Shown: piece by piece, positions 9,482 through 17,773 of the stretch | Position numbering within the stretch: the first letter of the stretch is position 1 | Layout of the letters: the number at the start of each line of letters is the position of its first letter | Assembly (NCBI GenBank): GCA_947500435.1 | Contig: CANMRV010000001.1 | Coordinates: 372,001 to 436,000, forward strand | DNA from: an uncultured Flavobacteriaceae bacterium | Lineage (GTDB): Bacteria > Bacteroidota > Bacteroidia > Flavobacteriales > Flavobacteriaceae | Direction of reading: 5' to 3' | DNA length: 64,000 nucleotides | Program-made: the position numbers and the translations under genes | The notes under the pieces: generated by a model | The model's database searches: none | Told to the model about the DNA's origin: nothing | What the model saw: only the letters and a program-made list of their open reading frames with translations

Positions 9482-11725
9482 TTATTTTAAAATTTGATAA
9501 GCGATTAAAGCAACAATATAGGCAAAAAGACTCATAAAAACCAATTGAGCTACAGGCCATTTCCAGGAATTGGTTTCACGTTTTACAATGGCCAAAGTAC
9601 TCACACACTGCATGGCAAAAGCATAGAAAAGAAGCAATGAAATACCTGAGGCTAGATTGAAAATGGGTTCTTTTGTTTGAGGATTAACCTCTGCGGACAT
9701 TCTTTGTGTTATGGTATCGGTATTTTCCTCGCCACTACCAACACTATAAATGGTTGCCAGGGTGCCAACGAAAACTTCCCGCGCGGCAAACGAAGTAAGT
9801 ACGGCGATTCCAATTTTCCAATCATACCCTAGGGGCTTTACAATAGGTTCAATTGCTTTCCCCGCGTAGCCGATATACGAATTTTCTAGTTTGTGGCTGG
9901 CTATTTCTTGGTTTTGAGCAAGCTCTTCTAGCATTGCTTTTCTGCTCTGAATTGAATCAGTTAAGGCTGTAGCATCCAACTGGTAGACCTTTTTCGATAA
10001 ACTATCCTGCAAGGATTTATTATAATCGGCTAGGTCAGTTTTGATGCTTTCTTGATTGAATTCTGAAAATCCATTAGTTTCGATTCTATTCGTAACTATT
10101 GATTCAGCATTTTTAAAGTCATCTGAAAATCCATTTGAACCCAAAAACCAGAGAATAATAGAGATTGCCAAGATTATTTTTCCCGCCCCAAAAACAAAAC
10201 TTTTGGTTTTTTCCAATACTGTATAGGCCACATTCTTAAAAAGTGGGAGCTTATAGCTCGGCATTTCAACCACAAAGAAAGAACGACTTCTTATTTTCAG
10301 GATTTTATTCAAAACCATAGCTGAAAGAATGGCAGCACCAAACCCGATAAGGTACAGAAGCATTAACGTTAAGGCCTGATAACTCAAGCCAATGAATCGA
10401 CCCTCAGGAATCACCAAGGAAATAATAATTAAATACACAGGAAGCCTAGCCGAACATGTGGTAAAAGGGGTAACCAAAATGGTAATCAGGCGTTCTTTCC
10501 AATTTTCAATCGTTCGTGTCGCCATTACTGCAGGAATCGCACAAGCTGTACCTGATATTAACGGGACAACACTTTTGCCACTAAGTCCAAAAGGACGCAT
10601 TAAGCGATCCATCAAGAAAACAACACGGCTCATATAACCGCTCTCCTCGAGAAGGGCAATGAACAAAAATAGAAATGCAATCTGTGGGATGAAAATGACA
10701 ATGCCTCCAATCCCTGCCAGGATTCCTTCAGCAATCAAATCTGTAAAAGCACCTGCCGGCAAGGTATTTTTCACCCACTCACTGGCGGAGGCAAAAAAGC
10801 CATCTATCATATCCATCGGGTATTCACTCCAGACATAAATCGCTTGAAAAATGGTCAGCAGTATGAAGAAGAAAATAAGATATCCGAAGACTTTATGTGT
10901 GAGTACTTTATCTAGAGTAGCGCGAAATCCCTTGGCAGCATTGGCATCTACTTTGTACGTTTCTTTAAGAATTCCATTGATAAATTGATACCTTACAATG
11001 GTTTCTTTTTGCTGTAAACGCTTCAGTTCAGACTTTGATTTTGTCGCAAAGGATGAGCTATCTTTTATAAGCTTCTTTTCGATGGGCATGAAATTGACAT
11101 CCTGAGTAATTACCAACCAAAGTTTGTACAAATCTTCGTTCGGGAATGTATTTTGCAAGCGTTCAAAATACTCCGGTGCAATTACGGTGGTATCAACATT
11201 GGGTTTTGAAGATAGGTTTTTGTAATCCGCAATAAGTTCCTTCAATCGTTCAATACCTGTCTCCTTTCTAGTGCTGACCAAGGCAATTTTTGTGTCTAGC
11301 TTTTCCTCTAACTGTTCAATATCGACAGAGATACCAGTTCGTGACATTCTATCCGCCATGTTAATGACCAATATTGCCGGAATTTTTAGGTCTTTGATTT
11401 GTGTAAATAGAAGAAGATTCCGCTTCAGATTCTCAACATCAGAAATAACAAGAGCAACATCGGGATGGTCTTTATCCTTTTTGTTAAGCAACAACTCAAC
11501 GGCAACACTTTCATCCAATGAAGTGGTATTAAGGCTATACGTTCCCGGAAGGTCTAGAATGTGCGCTTTAACTCCTCTGGGCAGTTTGCAAATACCTTCT
11601 TTTTTCTCAACAGTAATGCCTGGGTAGTTCCCCACTTTTTGATTAAGTCCGGTAAGCTGATTGAAGACCGAAGTCTTACCAGTATTGGGGTTTCCTATGA
11701 GTGCGACATTAATCTGTTTACTCAT
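9482..11725 (-). CDS. feoB: Ferrous iron transport protein B
   Basis: The 747-residue product has the normal length for FeoB. The N-terminal G domain has G1 GNPNTGKT (residues 11-18), G3 DLPG (58-61) and G4 NMAD (122-125). The membrane part carries the family signatures GTACAIPAVMATRTI and TCSARLPVYLIII, two gate regions and about ten helices from residue 275 to the end. A hydrophilic insertion of ~90 residues lies between the gates. It imports Fe2+ across the inner membrane. Its ATG overlaps the feoA stop by 4 nt, and the Cys-rich companion follows 2 bp after its stop. Confidence 0.97.
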   Translation of the reverse strand: MSKQINVALIGNPNTGKTSVFNQLTGLNQKVGNYPGITVEKKEGICKLPRGVKAHILDLPGTYSLNTTSLDESVAVELLLNKKDKDHPDVALVISDVENLKRNLLLFTQIKDLKIPAILVINMADRMSRTGISVDIEQLEEKLDTKIALVSTRKETGIERLKELIADYKNLSSKPNVDTTVIAPEYFERLQNTFPNEDLYKLWLVITQDVNFMPIEKKLIKDSSSFATKSKSELKRLQQKETIVRYQFINGILKETYKVDANAAKGFRATLDKVLTHKVFGYLIFFFILLTIFQAIYVWSEYPMDMIDGFFASASEWVKNTLPAGAFTDLIAEGILAGIGGIVIFIPQIAFLFLFIALLEESGYMSRVVFLMDRLMRPFGLSGKSVVPLISGTACAIPAVMATRTIENWKERLITILVTPFTTCSARLPVYLIIISLVIPEGRFIGLSYQALTLMLLYLIGFGAAILSAMVLNKILKIRSRSFFVVEMPSYKLPLFKNVAYTVLEKTKSFVFGAGKIILAISIILWFLGSNGFSDDFKNAESIVTNRIETNGFSEFNQESIKTDLADYNKSLQDSLSKKVYQLDATALTDSIQSRKAMLEELAQNQEIASHKLENSYIGYAGKAIEPIVKPLGYDWKIGIAVLTSFAAREVFVGTLATIYSVGSGEENTDTITQRMSAEVNPQTKEPIFNLASGISLLLFYAFAMQCVSTLAIVKRETNSWKWPVAQLVFMSLFAYIVALIAYQILK

Positions 11726-11967
11726 AATACATGGTTATCTTCAATCATTTCCAATTCTATCTGAAGGGCCGTAGATCGTCGAATAGCAATATGAGAACCA
11801 TTAACATTGATATAGATTGGATCTTTGAAAGGTGCAACTTGAACAAGTTCAATTTGATTGCCAGGAAGACAGCCTAATTCTAGGAGTTTAATAGGAAGTA
11901 AATCATCGGCAAACTCTTTGATGATTCCCTTTTGTCCACGTCTTAAATCAGCAACTGTGATACCCAA
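11722..11967 (-). CDS. feoA: Ferrous iron transport protein A
   Basis: The 81-residue SH3-like FeoA has the classic start ITVADLRRGQKGIIKEF, the central LLELGCLPGN loop and the ending GSHIAIRRSTALQIEL. The start is TTG at 11967: an in-frame TAA lies two codons upstream and no ATG is available before the conserved N-terminus. It overlaps feoB by 4 nt. FeoA is known to bind the FeoB cytoplasmic domain and modulate uptake. Confidence 0.95.
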   Translation of the reverse strand: MGITVADLRRGQKGIIKEFADDLLPIKLLELGCLPGNQIELVQVAPFKDPIYINVNGSHIAIRRSTALQIELEMIEDNHVL

Positions 11968-11998
11968 TTTTTATTTAGATTGATTATAAGTAAGGAAG

Positions 11999-12006
11999 CA
12001 AAAATA
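11999..12006 (-). promoter_or_regulatory. Candidate -7 box for feoA (TATTTTTG)
   Basis: On the minus strand TATTTTTG fits the Bacteroidota -7 consensus TAnnTTTG, 32 bp upstream of the feoA TTG start. No good TTTG -33 element stands at 19 bp, so an activator may be needed. Confidence 0.45.
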
Positions 12007-12011
12007 GGAGA

Positions 12012-12043
12012 AAAAACCCAAATCTTTAGTGTAAAAACCCAAA
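12012..12043. repeat. 11-bp direct repeat upstream of feoA
   Basis: AAAAACCCAAA occurs at 12012-12022 and again at 12033-12043, exactly 21 bp apart. It lies just upstream of the candidate feoA -7 box. This two-helical-turn spacing would suit a dimeric or tandem regulator of iron uptake; chance in A-rich DNA is possible. Confidence 0.4.
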
Positions 12044-12064
12044 AAGTGAGTTAAAAAGAGGAAA

Positions 12065-12736
12065 TTACTCGAGGTATGAATTTTGAAGAATCTCTAAGTC
12101 AACTAACAACTTCTCAATTTCATCTGTATTGGTACCATCATAGAAGCCCCGAATACGCTTTTCCTTATCGACCAAAATAAAGTTTTCGGTATGAATCATA
12201 TCAAATGGACCGCCATCACCATCAGTCTTTACGGCCAAATACGATTTTCGGGCTAGTTCATAGATTTGTTTTTTATCTCCCGTAACCAAATTCCATTTGC
12301 TATCATCTACTCCTTTTTCCAGAGCGTATTTTTTGAGCTGGGCGACAGAATCGATTTCTGGAGTTACAGAATGTGATAAAAGAAGCACATCATCATCTTT
12401 GATACGTTCTTGAATCTTCACCATATTTTTGGTCATTATCGGGCATATGGTAGGGCAAGTAGTAAAAAAGAAATCTGCGATGTAGATTTTATCTAGGTAA
12501 TCGGCTTGGGTAATTCGCTTTCCGTTTTGATTGGTAAGAGAGAAATCGGCAATGGTATGGTATTTTCTTTTTTTCTGCAGGGCGCTATCCACCAATTCAG
12601 GATTGACCATCGAAGGCTGGTAAATGGGCAGTTTTTGCTTCGGCTGTAGCGCATTATAAAAAAGGTAAATAATAACCGCCGAGATACAAAAGAGTACCAG
12701 AAAAAAGAGTTTGTATTTTCCAAAGAAGGAACGCAT
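12065..12736 (-). CDS. SCO1/SenC family copper chaperone-like thioredoxin-fold protein
   Basis: The 223-residue product starts at the ATG at 12736; a TTG 15 bp upstream is less likely. An N-terminal membrane anchor spans about 8-28. The thioredoxin fold has the Sco signature TTCPTICP (C94, C98) and the copper-ligand His in DMIHTENF (H182). The region DFSLTNQNGKRIT also fits the Sco family. Sco proteins deliver copper to or reduce the CuA site of cytochrome oxidase in the periplasm. The gene is divergent from rseP and only 97 bp from feoA, in the opposite transcript order (sco, then feoA, both leftward). Confidence 0.93.
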   Translation of the reverse strand: MRSFFGKYKLFFLVLFCISAVIIYLFYNALQPKQKLPIYQPSMVNPELVDSALQKKRKYHTIADFSLTNQNGKRITQADYLDKIYIADFFFTTCPTICPIMTKNMVKIQERIKDDDVLLLSHSVTPEIDSVAQLKKYALEKGVDDSKWNLVTGDKKQIYELARKSYLAVKTDGDGGPFDMIHTENFILVDKEKRIRGFYDGTNTDEIEKLLVDLEILQNSYLE

Positions 12737-12840
12737 GCAAATTTTTGGCAAAGATACGGCAGACCTAGGGAGTGTTCAAGAAATTTACTTGGCAAGGCTG
12801 CTAATTCTTTCTTAAAAACGCATTGATGAAAATACTTTCT

Positions 12841-12871
12841 TTTTATAAGAGCCTGTAAAGATGTACTTTTG
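12841..12871 (+). promoter_or_regulatory. Candidate promoter of rseP
   Basis: TACTTTTG (12864-12871) matches the Bacteroidota -7 consensus. TTTT (12841-12844), exactly 19 bp upstream, is a one-mismatch -33 element. The rseP ATG follows 25 bp later. Confidence 0.55.
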
Positions 12872-12896
12872 TGCGTTTTAATTTTAGAAATTATAA

Positions 12897-14213
12897 ATGG
12901 GATTACTTATTCAGATATTAACCTTTGTCCTAATAATATCAATTCTTGTTGTTCTTCATGAATTTGGACACTATCTACCCGCTAAATGGTTCAAGATTAA
13001 AGTGGAGAAGTTTTACTTGTTTTTCGATTGGAAATTCTCGCTTTTCAAAAAGAAAATAGGAGAGACAGAATGGGGTATCGGATGGTTACCATTAGGTGGT
13101 TATGTGAAGATTGCCGGTATGATTGATGAAAGTATGGATACCGAGCAGATGAAGGAAGAACCCAAAGATTGGGAGTTTCGTAGTAAGCCAGCTTGGCAAC
13201 GCCTGATTGTAATGCTTGGAGGTGTTACTGTAAATTTCTTTTTAGCTTGGTTTATTTACATAGGATTGTTGACAGTAAATGGAGATACTTATATACCTGC
13301 GGATAGTTTAGCGCATGGTATTTTGGTTGATTCGATAGGAGAAAAAATAGGTTTAAGAACAGGAGATCAAATTCTAGCTATTGATGGAAAAAAGGCAAAG
13401 AAATTTACAGATGCCCAACTCGATATATTATTAGGAGATGAGTTGACTGTAAATAGAGACGGCCAGGAAATAACTTTTCCAATTAAAGAAGAAGCTTTGG
13501 CAGATGTTTTGGCTACTCAAGGGAAAAACTTTTTGGGGTATCGTCAAAAAACATTAATCGATAGTGTAGTTCCAAATTCTGCTGCTGATAAGGGAGGGAT
13601 TCTTACTGGAGACTTAGTCGTATCTGTAAATGATACACCTAATAGCTTTAGTCATGAGTTTAGGAACGAAATTGCCTCCTCAGCAAGTAAACCTGTTCAA
13701 CTTGGTGTCATGCGAGATGGAAGGTTGCAAAAGTTAGATTTAACAGTTCCGGAAGAAGGTGCCATTGGTGTATTCATGGGAAGAGATGATCTTTTTGTGA
13801 CAGATGAATATAGCTTTTTAGCTGCAATACCTGCAGGTTTCGATGAAACCATCGAAGTATTAACTAAGCAAGTCAAGCAATTTAAAATCATCTTTAACAC
13901 CAAAACCAAAGGATATAAGGCGGTTAAAGGCCCAATAGGTATTGTTACAATAATGCCTGAGGTATGGAATTGGGGTTTCTTTTGGGGATTTCTAGCGATG
14001 TTCTCTGTTTGGCTAGCCTTTGTGAATCTATTGCCTATTCCCGCACTTGATGGGGGTCATGTAATGTTTCTATTGTACGAAATAATTTCAGGTAAACCAG
14101 CAAGTGAAAAGGTTCTTGAACGAGGCCAGATAGTAGGATTTGTAATTGTTATGGGGCTTATGGCTGTAGTCTTCGGCAACGACATTTGGAACCTTATTAA
14201 AGATTTTTTTTAG
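12897..14213 (+). CDS. rseP: RIP metalloprotease RseP (site-2 protease)
   Basis: The 438-residue product is the normal length for RseP. The zinc motif HEFGH lies at residues 21-25 in the first membrane helix. The second catalytic motif LLPIPALDGGH is near residue 385 in a late helix. PDZ-like regions lie between them (GEKIGLRTGDQILAIDGKKA and NSAADKGGILTGDLVVSVND). It cleaves membrane-embedded substrates, classically anti-sigma factors, so the anti-sigma factor at 6152 is a possible client (inference). It has its own promoter. Confidence 0.96.
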   Translation: MGLLIQILTFVLIISILVVLHEFGHYLPAKWFKIKVEKFYLFFDWKFSLFKKKIGETEWGIGWLPLGGYVKIAGMIDESMDTEQMKEEPKDWEFRSKPAWQRLIVMLGGVTVNFFLAWFIYIGLLTVNGDTYIPADSLAHGILVDSIGEKIGLRTGDQILAIDGKKAKKFTDAQLDILLGDELTVNRDGQEITFPIKEEALADVLATQGKNFLGYRQKTLIDSVVPNSAADKGGILTGDLVVSVNDTPNSFSHEFRNEIASSASKPVQLGVMRDGRLQKLDLTVPEEGAIGVFMGRDDLFVTDEYSFLAAIPAGFDETIEVLTKQVKQFKIIFNTKTKGYKAVKGPIGIVTIMPEVWNWGFFWGFLAMFSVWLAFVNLLPIPALDGGHVMFLLYEIISGKPASEKVLERGQIVGFVIVMGLMAVVFGNDIWNLIKDFF

Positions 14214-14260
14214 GGTCAAAAACATAATCGTATCGTTTCAGCCAAATCCCGCTTTTTTTG

Positions 14261-14291
14261 TTTGTGGTATTTTAAAAAACAATTATATTTG
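14261..14291 (+). promoter_or_regulatory. Promoter of tRNA-Asn, perfect Bacteroidota consensus
   Basis: TTTG (14261-14264), a 19-bp spacer and TATATTTG (14284-14291) match the -33/-7 consensus TTTG-N19-TAnnTTTG without mismatch. The tRNA starts 33 bp after the -7 box. Confidence 0.8.
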
Positions 14292-14323
14292 CACCCGCTT
14301 TAAGCAATTAAAGTGTTTGATTT

Positions 14324-14397
14324 TCCTCCTTAGCTCAGTTGGTTAGAGCATCTGACTGTTAATCAGAGGGTCCTTGGTTCGAGCCCAAGAGGGGGAG
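14324..14397 (+). tRNA. tRNA-Asn (GTT)
   Basis: This is a complete cloverleaf. The 7-bp acceptor stem TCCTCCT pairs with AGGGGGA (one T-G wobble). The D arm AGCTCAGTTGGTTAGAGC is normal. The anticodon stem CTGA/TCAG holds loop CTGTTAA with anticodon GTT. The T stem CTTGG/CCAAG has loop TTCGAGC. The discriminator is G and CCA is not encoded. A strong terminator follows within 10 bp. The 3' end is repeated at 17614-17631. Confidence 0.97.
14377..14394 (+). repeat. att-like repeat, copy 1 (inside tRNA-Asn)
   Basis: GTTCGAGCCCAAGAGGGG is the T-loop and 3' acceptor part of tRNA-Asn. It occurs again exactly at 17614-17631, followed in both places by (G)AGC. This is the usual pattern left by integration into a tRNA 3' end. 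Confidence 0.65.
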
Positions 14398-14405
14398 CAG
14401 ATAAG

Positions 14406-14437
14406 CCCAGTAAGAACAATTTCTTACTGGGTTTTTT
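14406..14437 (+). terminator. Rho-independent terminator after tRNA-Asn
   Basis: An 11-bp perfect stem, CCCAGTAAGAA (14406-14416) with TTCTTACTGGG (14421-14431), has loop CAAT and is followed by six T residues. Confidence 0.92.
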
Positions 14438-14617
14438 GTTTTCTATAAAAGAATATCCAACATATTATCCAATAATCACAAAAGTCTTATTTAATACAGT
14501 TCTTGAAAATTACAGATAGTAATAAAGAAAAATCTCAGGGTTCGATAGGATTCCATATCGATGTTCCTTTCAAAAGCAGATCAAAACTTTTATATTGATT
14601 ACCGTATTTTATGTTGT

Positions 14618-15958
14618 TCACGATTTAATATTATCATTTGTTGTAAAACCCGGCATACCTAATTTTTTCATAAAAACAGACCATCTTGGGTCATCGCGCA
14701 TATCCTGAAACCAAGGGGCATATTTGAGTTCTTCAAAATAAAAGATGTTTTTTGTGGCGTAACCTCTTTCCAACCACTCGAAACTCCGGTCGTGATCTCC
14801 ATAAATAGCCAATGAACTGGCCATTGAAAAAGGATATAGACCATTTTCCTCACAAAATGCTAATTTTTTTTCAAATACTAATTCTTCTTTCCTTCCAGCA
14901 GCAATATAAAGCTCTACGGTAGCTGTTACGAGTTCCAAACTACCTTTTGTAGTTCCCGGATCAGAATCAGATAGATACTTCGCCAATGCAATTTCCGCCT
15001 CATCAAAATCCCCGCTGTAAATATTTATAAATATAATAGGCCAAGGAAAGTTACGACCCGTTATAGTCTGCATCTCGTAATAAAGATCAAGGCTCTTTTT
15101 GTATTCGCCTTTACATAAGTATAGTTGAGCCAAATGAAAATAGTTTTTATAATACAAAGGATCATGGTTCATAGCCTCGAGGAGGTGTTTTATTCCAATT
15201 TCAATGTCAAAAAAACCTACCCTATATGCAGCTTCGGACAGAACCCTTGGATCTGATGGTTTTCTTTCGAGCATTTTTTTATAATTCAAATATGCATTTT
15301 GAAAATCGGTATGCTCCTCGAAAAAATAATTCCCTGTAACAAAATAAGTATAAGTGTTCGTTGAGTCCAGATCCATTAATCTATTGACATATAACAGGTG
15401 CTCTTCTGCATTTTCATTGTATCTCGATCTGTTAGCAATACAAGGAATATATGCTGGATCCTTGGAAAGACATTCATCCCAAATACCCTTAATTTCATTT
15501 GAATGTGCACCCTTGCTCATTCTGTAATACGCTTTTTGTTCTATACCTTTAAGTTTTGCATTACTATCGCTTGATGATAAAATTACATCATCATTGATTC
15601 TCATTTTTAACTCAAATGCTACCTGTTTGGCAATGTCATTTCTGCTATACGATACATTTTCTTCGGAGTATTTAAAACTTTTGGAAAACAAGGTTTGACC
15701 GGTCACTCCATCTGTCAGAATAGCAATAACATCTTTTTCTCCGTTGTTTTGAGAAATGGTTCCTTCCAATACATAGTTTACATTTAACAAGCGAGCAATC
15801 GAATCGATGGTTATGTCTTTATTCAAAAACGAAAATGCAGATGTTTTTCCAACTACCTTTAAACCTTCAACATCGTCTAAAATAGTAATCACTTCTACTG
15901 CAAGTCCCATTCCCACGTATTTTTGATTCTGATTTTCAGACAGGTCCTCGAAGGCCAA
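14618..15958 (-). CDS. TolB/FlgO-like plus TPR C-terminal half of a split membrane regulator
   Basis: The frame encodes 446 residues after a TTG. It begins with AFEDLSENQNQKYVGMGLAVEV, the conserved N-terminal strand of the TolB/FlgO-like domain that follows the TM segment in many HTH-TM-TPR regulators. That domain spans about residues 1-125; TPR-like helices cover about 130-430 (AYLNYKKMLERKPSDPRVL, GIKHLLEAMNHDP, GEYKKSLDLYYEMQ). There is no signal peptide or plausible independent start. The same frame continues upstream for 28 sense codons to a single TAG (16043-16045), before which lies the AraC-TM half. I therefore read it as the downstream part of one gene interrupted by an amber codon, not an independent gene. 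Confidence 0.75.
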   Translation of the reverse strand: MAFEDLSENQNQKYVGMGLAVEVITILDDVEGLKVVGKTSAFSFLNKDITIDSIARLLNVNYVLEGTISQNNGEKDVIAILTDGVTGQTLFSKSFKYSEENVSYSRNDIAKQVAFELKMRINDDVILSSSDSNAKLKGIEQKAYYRMSKGAHSNEIKGIWDECLSKDPAYIPCIANRSRYNENAEEHLLYVNRLMDLDSTNTYTYFVTGNYFFEEHTDFQNAYLNYKKMLERKPSDPRVLSEAAYRVGFFDIEIGIKHLLEAMNHDPLYYKNYFHLAQLYLCKGEYKKSLDLYYEMQTITGRNFPWPIIFINIYSGDFDEAEIALAKYLSDSDPGTTKGSLELVTATVELYIAAGRKEELVFEKKLAFCEENGLYPFSMASSLAIYGDHDRSFEWLERGYATKNIFYFEELKYAPWFQDMRDDPRWSVFMKKLGMPGFTTNDNIKS

Positions 15959-16042
15959 TACAGCAATAGTTTTTTCTTTATCTGCTGCTGATTCTTCAGT
16001 ACTAATTTCCTGTGAAGGTTTAGTACTATTTTGTTGATAACC

Positions 16043-16468
16043 CTAATAGCCTAAGAAACATGCAAATAGAATCGCTATGCCAATCGATAATGGCAATTTG
16101 GATTTTTTCTTTGAAGGTATTGCCAGATCATTTTGAAGTTTCGTTTCTCCGGGTGAGTAAATGTATAATTTTTTAAAGGCTGTACTAAAATAGGAAGGGC
16201 TCGAAAAGCCTACGCCATAAGCTATCTCTGAGACAGTTCCCACATCATTTTTGAGCATTTCATGCGCTTTTTTAAGCCTGAATTCTCTGATATATGTGCT
16301 CGTTGACTTCCCTGTAGTTGCTTTTAGTCTTCTATGCAAATGTGTTCTACTAATTCCTAAAGATGCTAACAGCTCAGCAACACCATAATTTTCATCCGAT
16401 ATATTTTCTTCAAGAAACTCATTAATTCTTAAGATTAATAACTCATCCTGTGGGGAATCGTTTGCCAT
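16043..16468 (-). CDS. AraC-type HTH plus TM segment, N-terminal half of a split regulator
   Basis: About 141 residues from the ATG at 16466-16468. A GTG at 16588 would add a 40-residue tail unlike the family, so I reject it. The AraC-type double HTH spans about residues 10-110: NYGVAELLASLGISRTHLHRRLKATTGKS, then REFRLKKAHEML and VSEIAYGVGFSSPSYFSTAFKK. A membrane helix at the end (about 122-140) stops at TAG. Translation in the same frame past the TAG gives a linker and KTIAVLAFEDLS, joining the TPR half. The intact gene would be about 616 codons. It is divergent from the lipoprotein gene at 16732, its most likely target. The gene is probably inactive or depends on suppression of the stop. 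Confidence 0.78.
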   Translation of the reverse strand: MANDSPQDELLILRINEFLEENISDENYGVAELLASLGISRTHLHRRLKATTGKSTSTYIREFRLKKAHEMLKNDVGTVSEIAYGVGFSSPSYFSTAFKKLYIYSPGETKLQNDLAIPSKKKSKLPLSIGIAILFACFLGY

Positions 16469-16731
16469 GGTAAATGCTTTAGTATTTAGATTGGTTTCAA
16501 TAAATATAAGTCCATTTATAAGGAAACCTCCAAAAGAGCTTAACAATTTTACAGGGTCCTCTTTTTTGCGATTACCGTAAAATGGCACATGAGTTAAAGT
16601 AAAACTCCTTTTTTCAAAAGGATTTTGAAAAAATCAAATCAATTACTACAGTATCATAAAGTCCAACAACTCTTTTGACCCAATCTTTGTACTAACAATA
16701 ATAACAATCATTTTAATTTCAAAAACTCATT

Positions 16732-17499
16732 ATGAAAACAAGACTAATTACAACATTATTAACCCTGACATTGCTTTTTATTATTGGATGTACATCGTCT
16801 GATGAAGCTATTGAAATGGAAACCTTAGTACAAGATGACCCGGAAATACAAAGTTTTGATGTCAGCAGATATGCTCCTATGAGCTCTAGTGATTTATTAA
16901 GCCTTTTAAGAGAAGAACACTTGTCAAGTAAGGCTAATGATAAAAAAAGCAGAGCTAATAAAACAAAACCATATTGGTCTGCCGAGTATTCTAATTTTTA
17001 CACGGAACAAGGTCAGATAATTGGTCCTGGTTTTATTCCAGGCACTGATTTGGTAGCGATATGGGATTATCCTATTAACGGCGAGGATAGAATTCATATA
17101 AATGGAGATGAGGGCCATATCACTTGGAATATCAAAGAGCCCAGAGTACAAATTTTCGATGTGACTACGGGTTTGAAACTATATTCTAACTATTGTGAGG
17201 ATAAAAGAGAAGGGTTTTTTCAGGAAACTTTAAAAGGAAAAGTTGATTTCATTGATGTCGATGGAGATGGTACAACAGATCTTAATAGAATAAATGCTTT
17301 CGCTGAAGATAGTGATTACCATGCCCATATTAAAACGGTATTGACTGATGCCCAAAATAACTTACCTTATTTTGAACAATTTCCAGATGTAGAATGCAAT
17401 GTACCTACTACAGAAATAAAATTTGAAGCTAAGATTCGCATAAAACGTGGCATAGTATCTGGATATTTTCTGATTGATGGTGTCAAATATGAAGGGTGA
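16732..17499 (+). CDS. Lipoprotein of unknown function
   Basis: The 255-residue product has a lipoprotein signal with lipid Cys at residue 20 (FIIG-C). I do not recognise a family. A short calcium-loop-like stretch, DVDGDGTTDLN, lies near residue 179. The C-terminal ~30 residues are basic beta strands. It lies inside the segment bounded by the tRNA-Asn repeats and is transcribed away from the split AraC/TPR regulator, with a 263-bp shared upstream region. No strong terminator follows until 17647. Confidence 0.75.
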   Translation: MKTRLITTLLTLTLLFIIGCTSSDEAIEMETLVQDDPEIQSFDVSRYAPMSSSDLLSLLREEHLSSKANDKKSRANKTKPYWSAEYSNFYTEQGQIIGPGFIPGTDLVAIWDYPINGEDRIHINGDEGHITWNIKEPRVQIFDVTTGLKLYSNYCEDKREGFFQETLKGKVDFIDVDGDGTTDLNRINAFAEDSDYHAHIKTVLTDAQNNLPYFEQFPDVECNVPTTEIKFEAKIRIKRGIVSGYFLIDGVKYEG

Positions 17500-17613
17500 T
17501 TTTAAAATATTTAGATATAGTATTTGGACACTAAATACTGTAGCCCTACTAATTAATTTTAGCAGGTTTTTTTTGACCTCACTAAGTCTATAACAAATAA
17601 AGGTCTTCAAATT

Positions 17614-17631
17614 GTTCGAGCCCAAGAGGGG
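17614..17631 (+). repeat. att-like repeat, copy 2 (tRNA-Asn 3' remnant)
   Basis: This is an exact copy of 14377-14394, followed by AGC. A hairpin terminator (17647-17676) stands at a distance similar to that of the real tRNA gene. No D arm or anticodon arm is recognisable upstream, so this is not a functional tRNA. It could be the displaced original tRNA end after insertion of the 14.4-17.6 kb segment, or a decayed duplicate. Confidence 0.6.
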
Positions 17632-17646
17632 AGCTTCATGAAACAA

Positions 17647-17676
17647 AAGCCATTCAAGAAATTGAAAGGCTTTTTT
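17647..17676 (+). terminator. Rho-independent terminator after the tRNA remnant
   Basis: AAGCCATTCAA (17647-17657) pairs with TTGAAAGGCTT (17662-17672) with one mismatch and a GAAA loop, then more T residues. It ends transcription from the 16732 lipoprotein gene and insulates the catabolic region to the right. Confidence 0.8.
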
Positions 17677-17773
17677 GTTGCGAGAATCTACTTTGTCCTA
17701 TGTATCCGTTATTTAACTGGTTTCCTTTATCTTAAGACTTTTTATTTCCAATTTTTTTTAGGAATATTATAGT

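Noticed and set aside
9330..9560. 76-codon reading of the feoB companion
   Set aside because: The first 27 codons overlap feoB; the ATG at 9479 gives the expected small Cys-tailed protein.
16469..16588. GTG start for the AraC half giving 40 more residues
   Set aside because: The extra residues do not resemble the family N-terminus and the ATG at 16468 sits directly before the conserved region.
17581..17640. A second tRNA gene
   Set aside because: Only the T loop and 3' acceptor strand are present; no D arm, anticodon arm or matching 5' acceptor strand.
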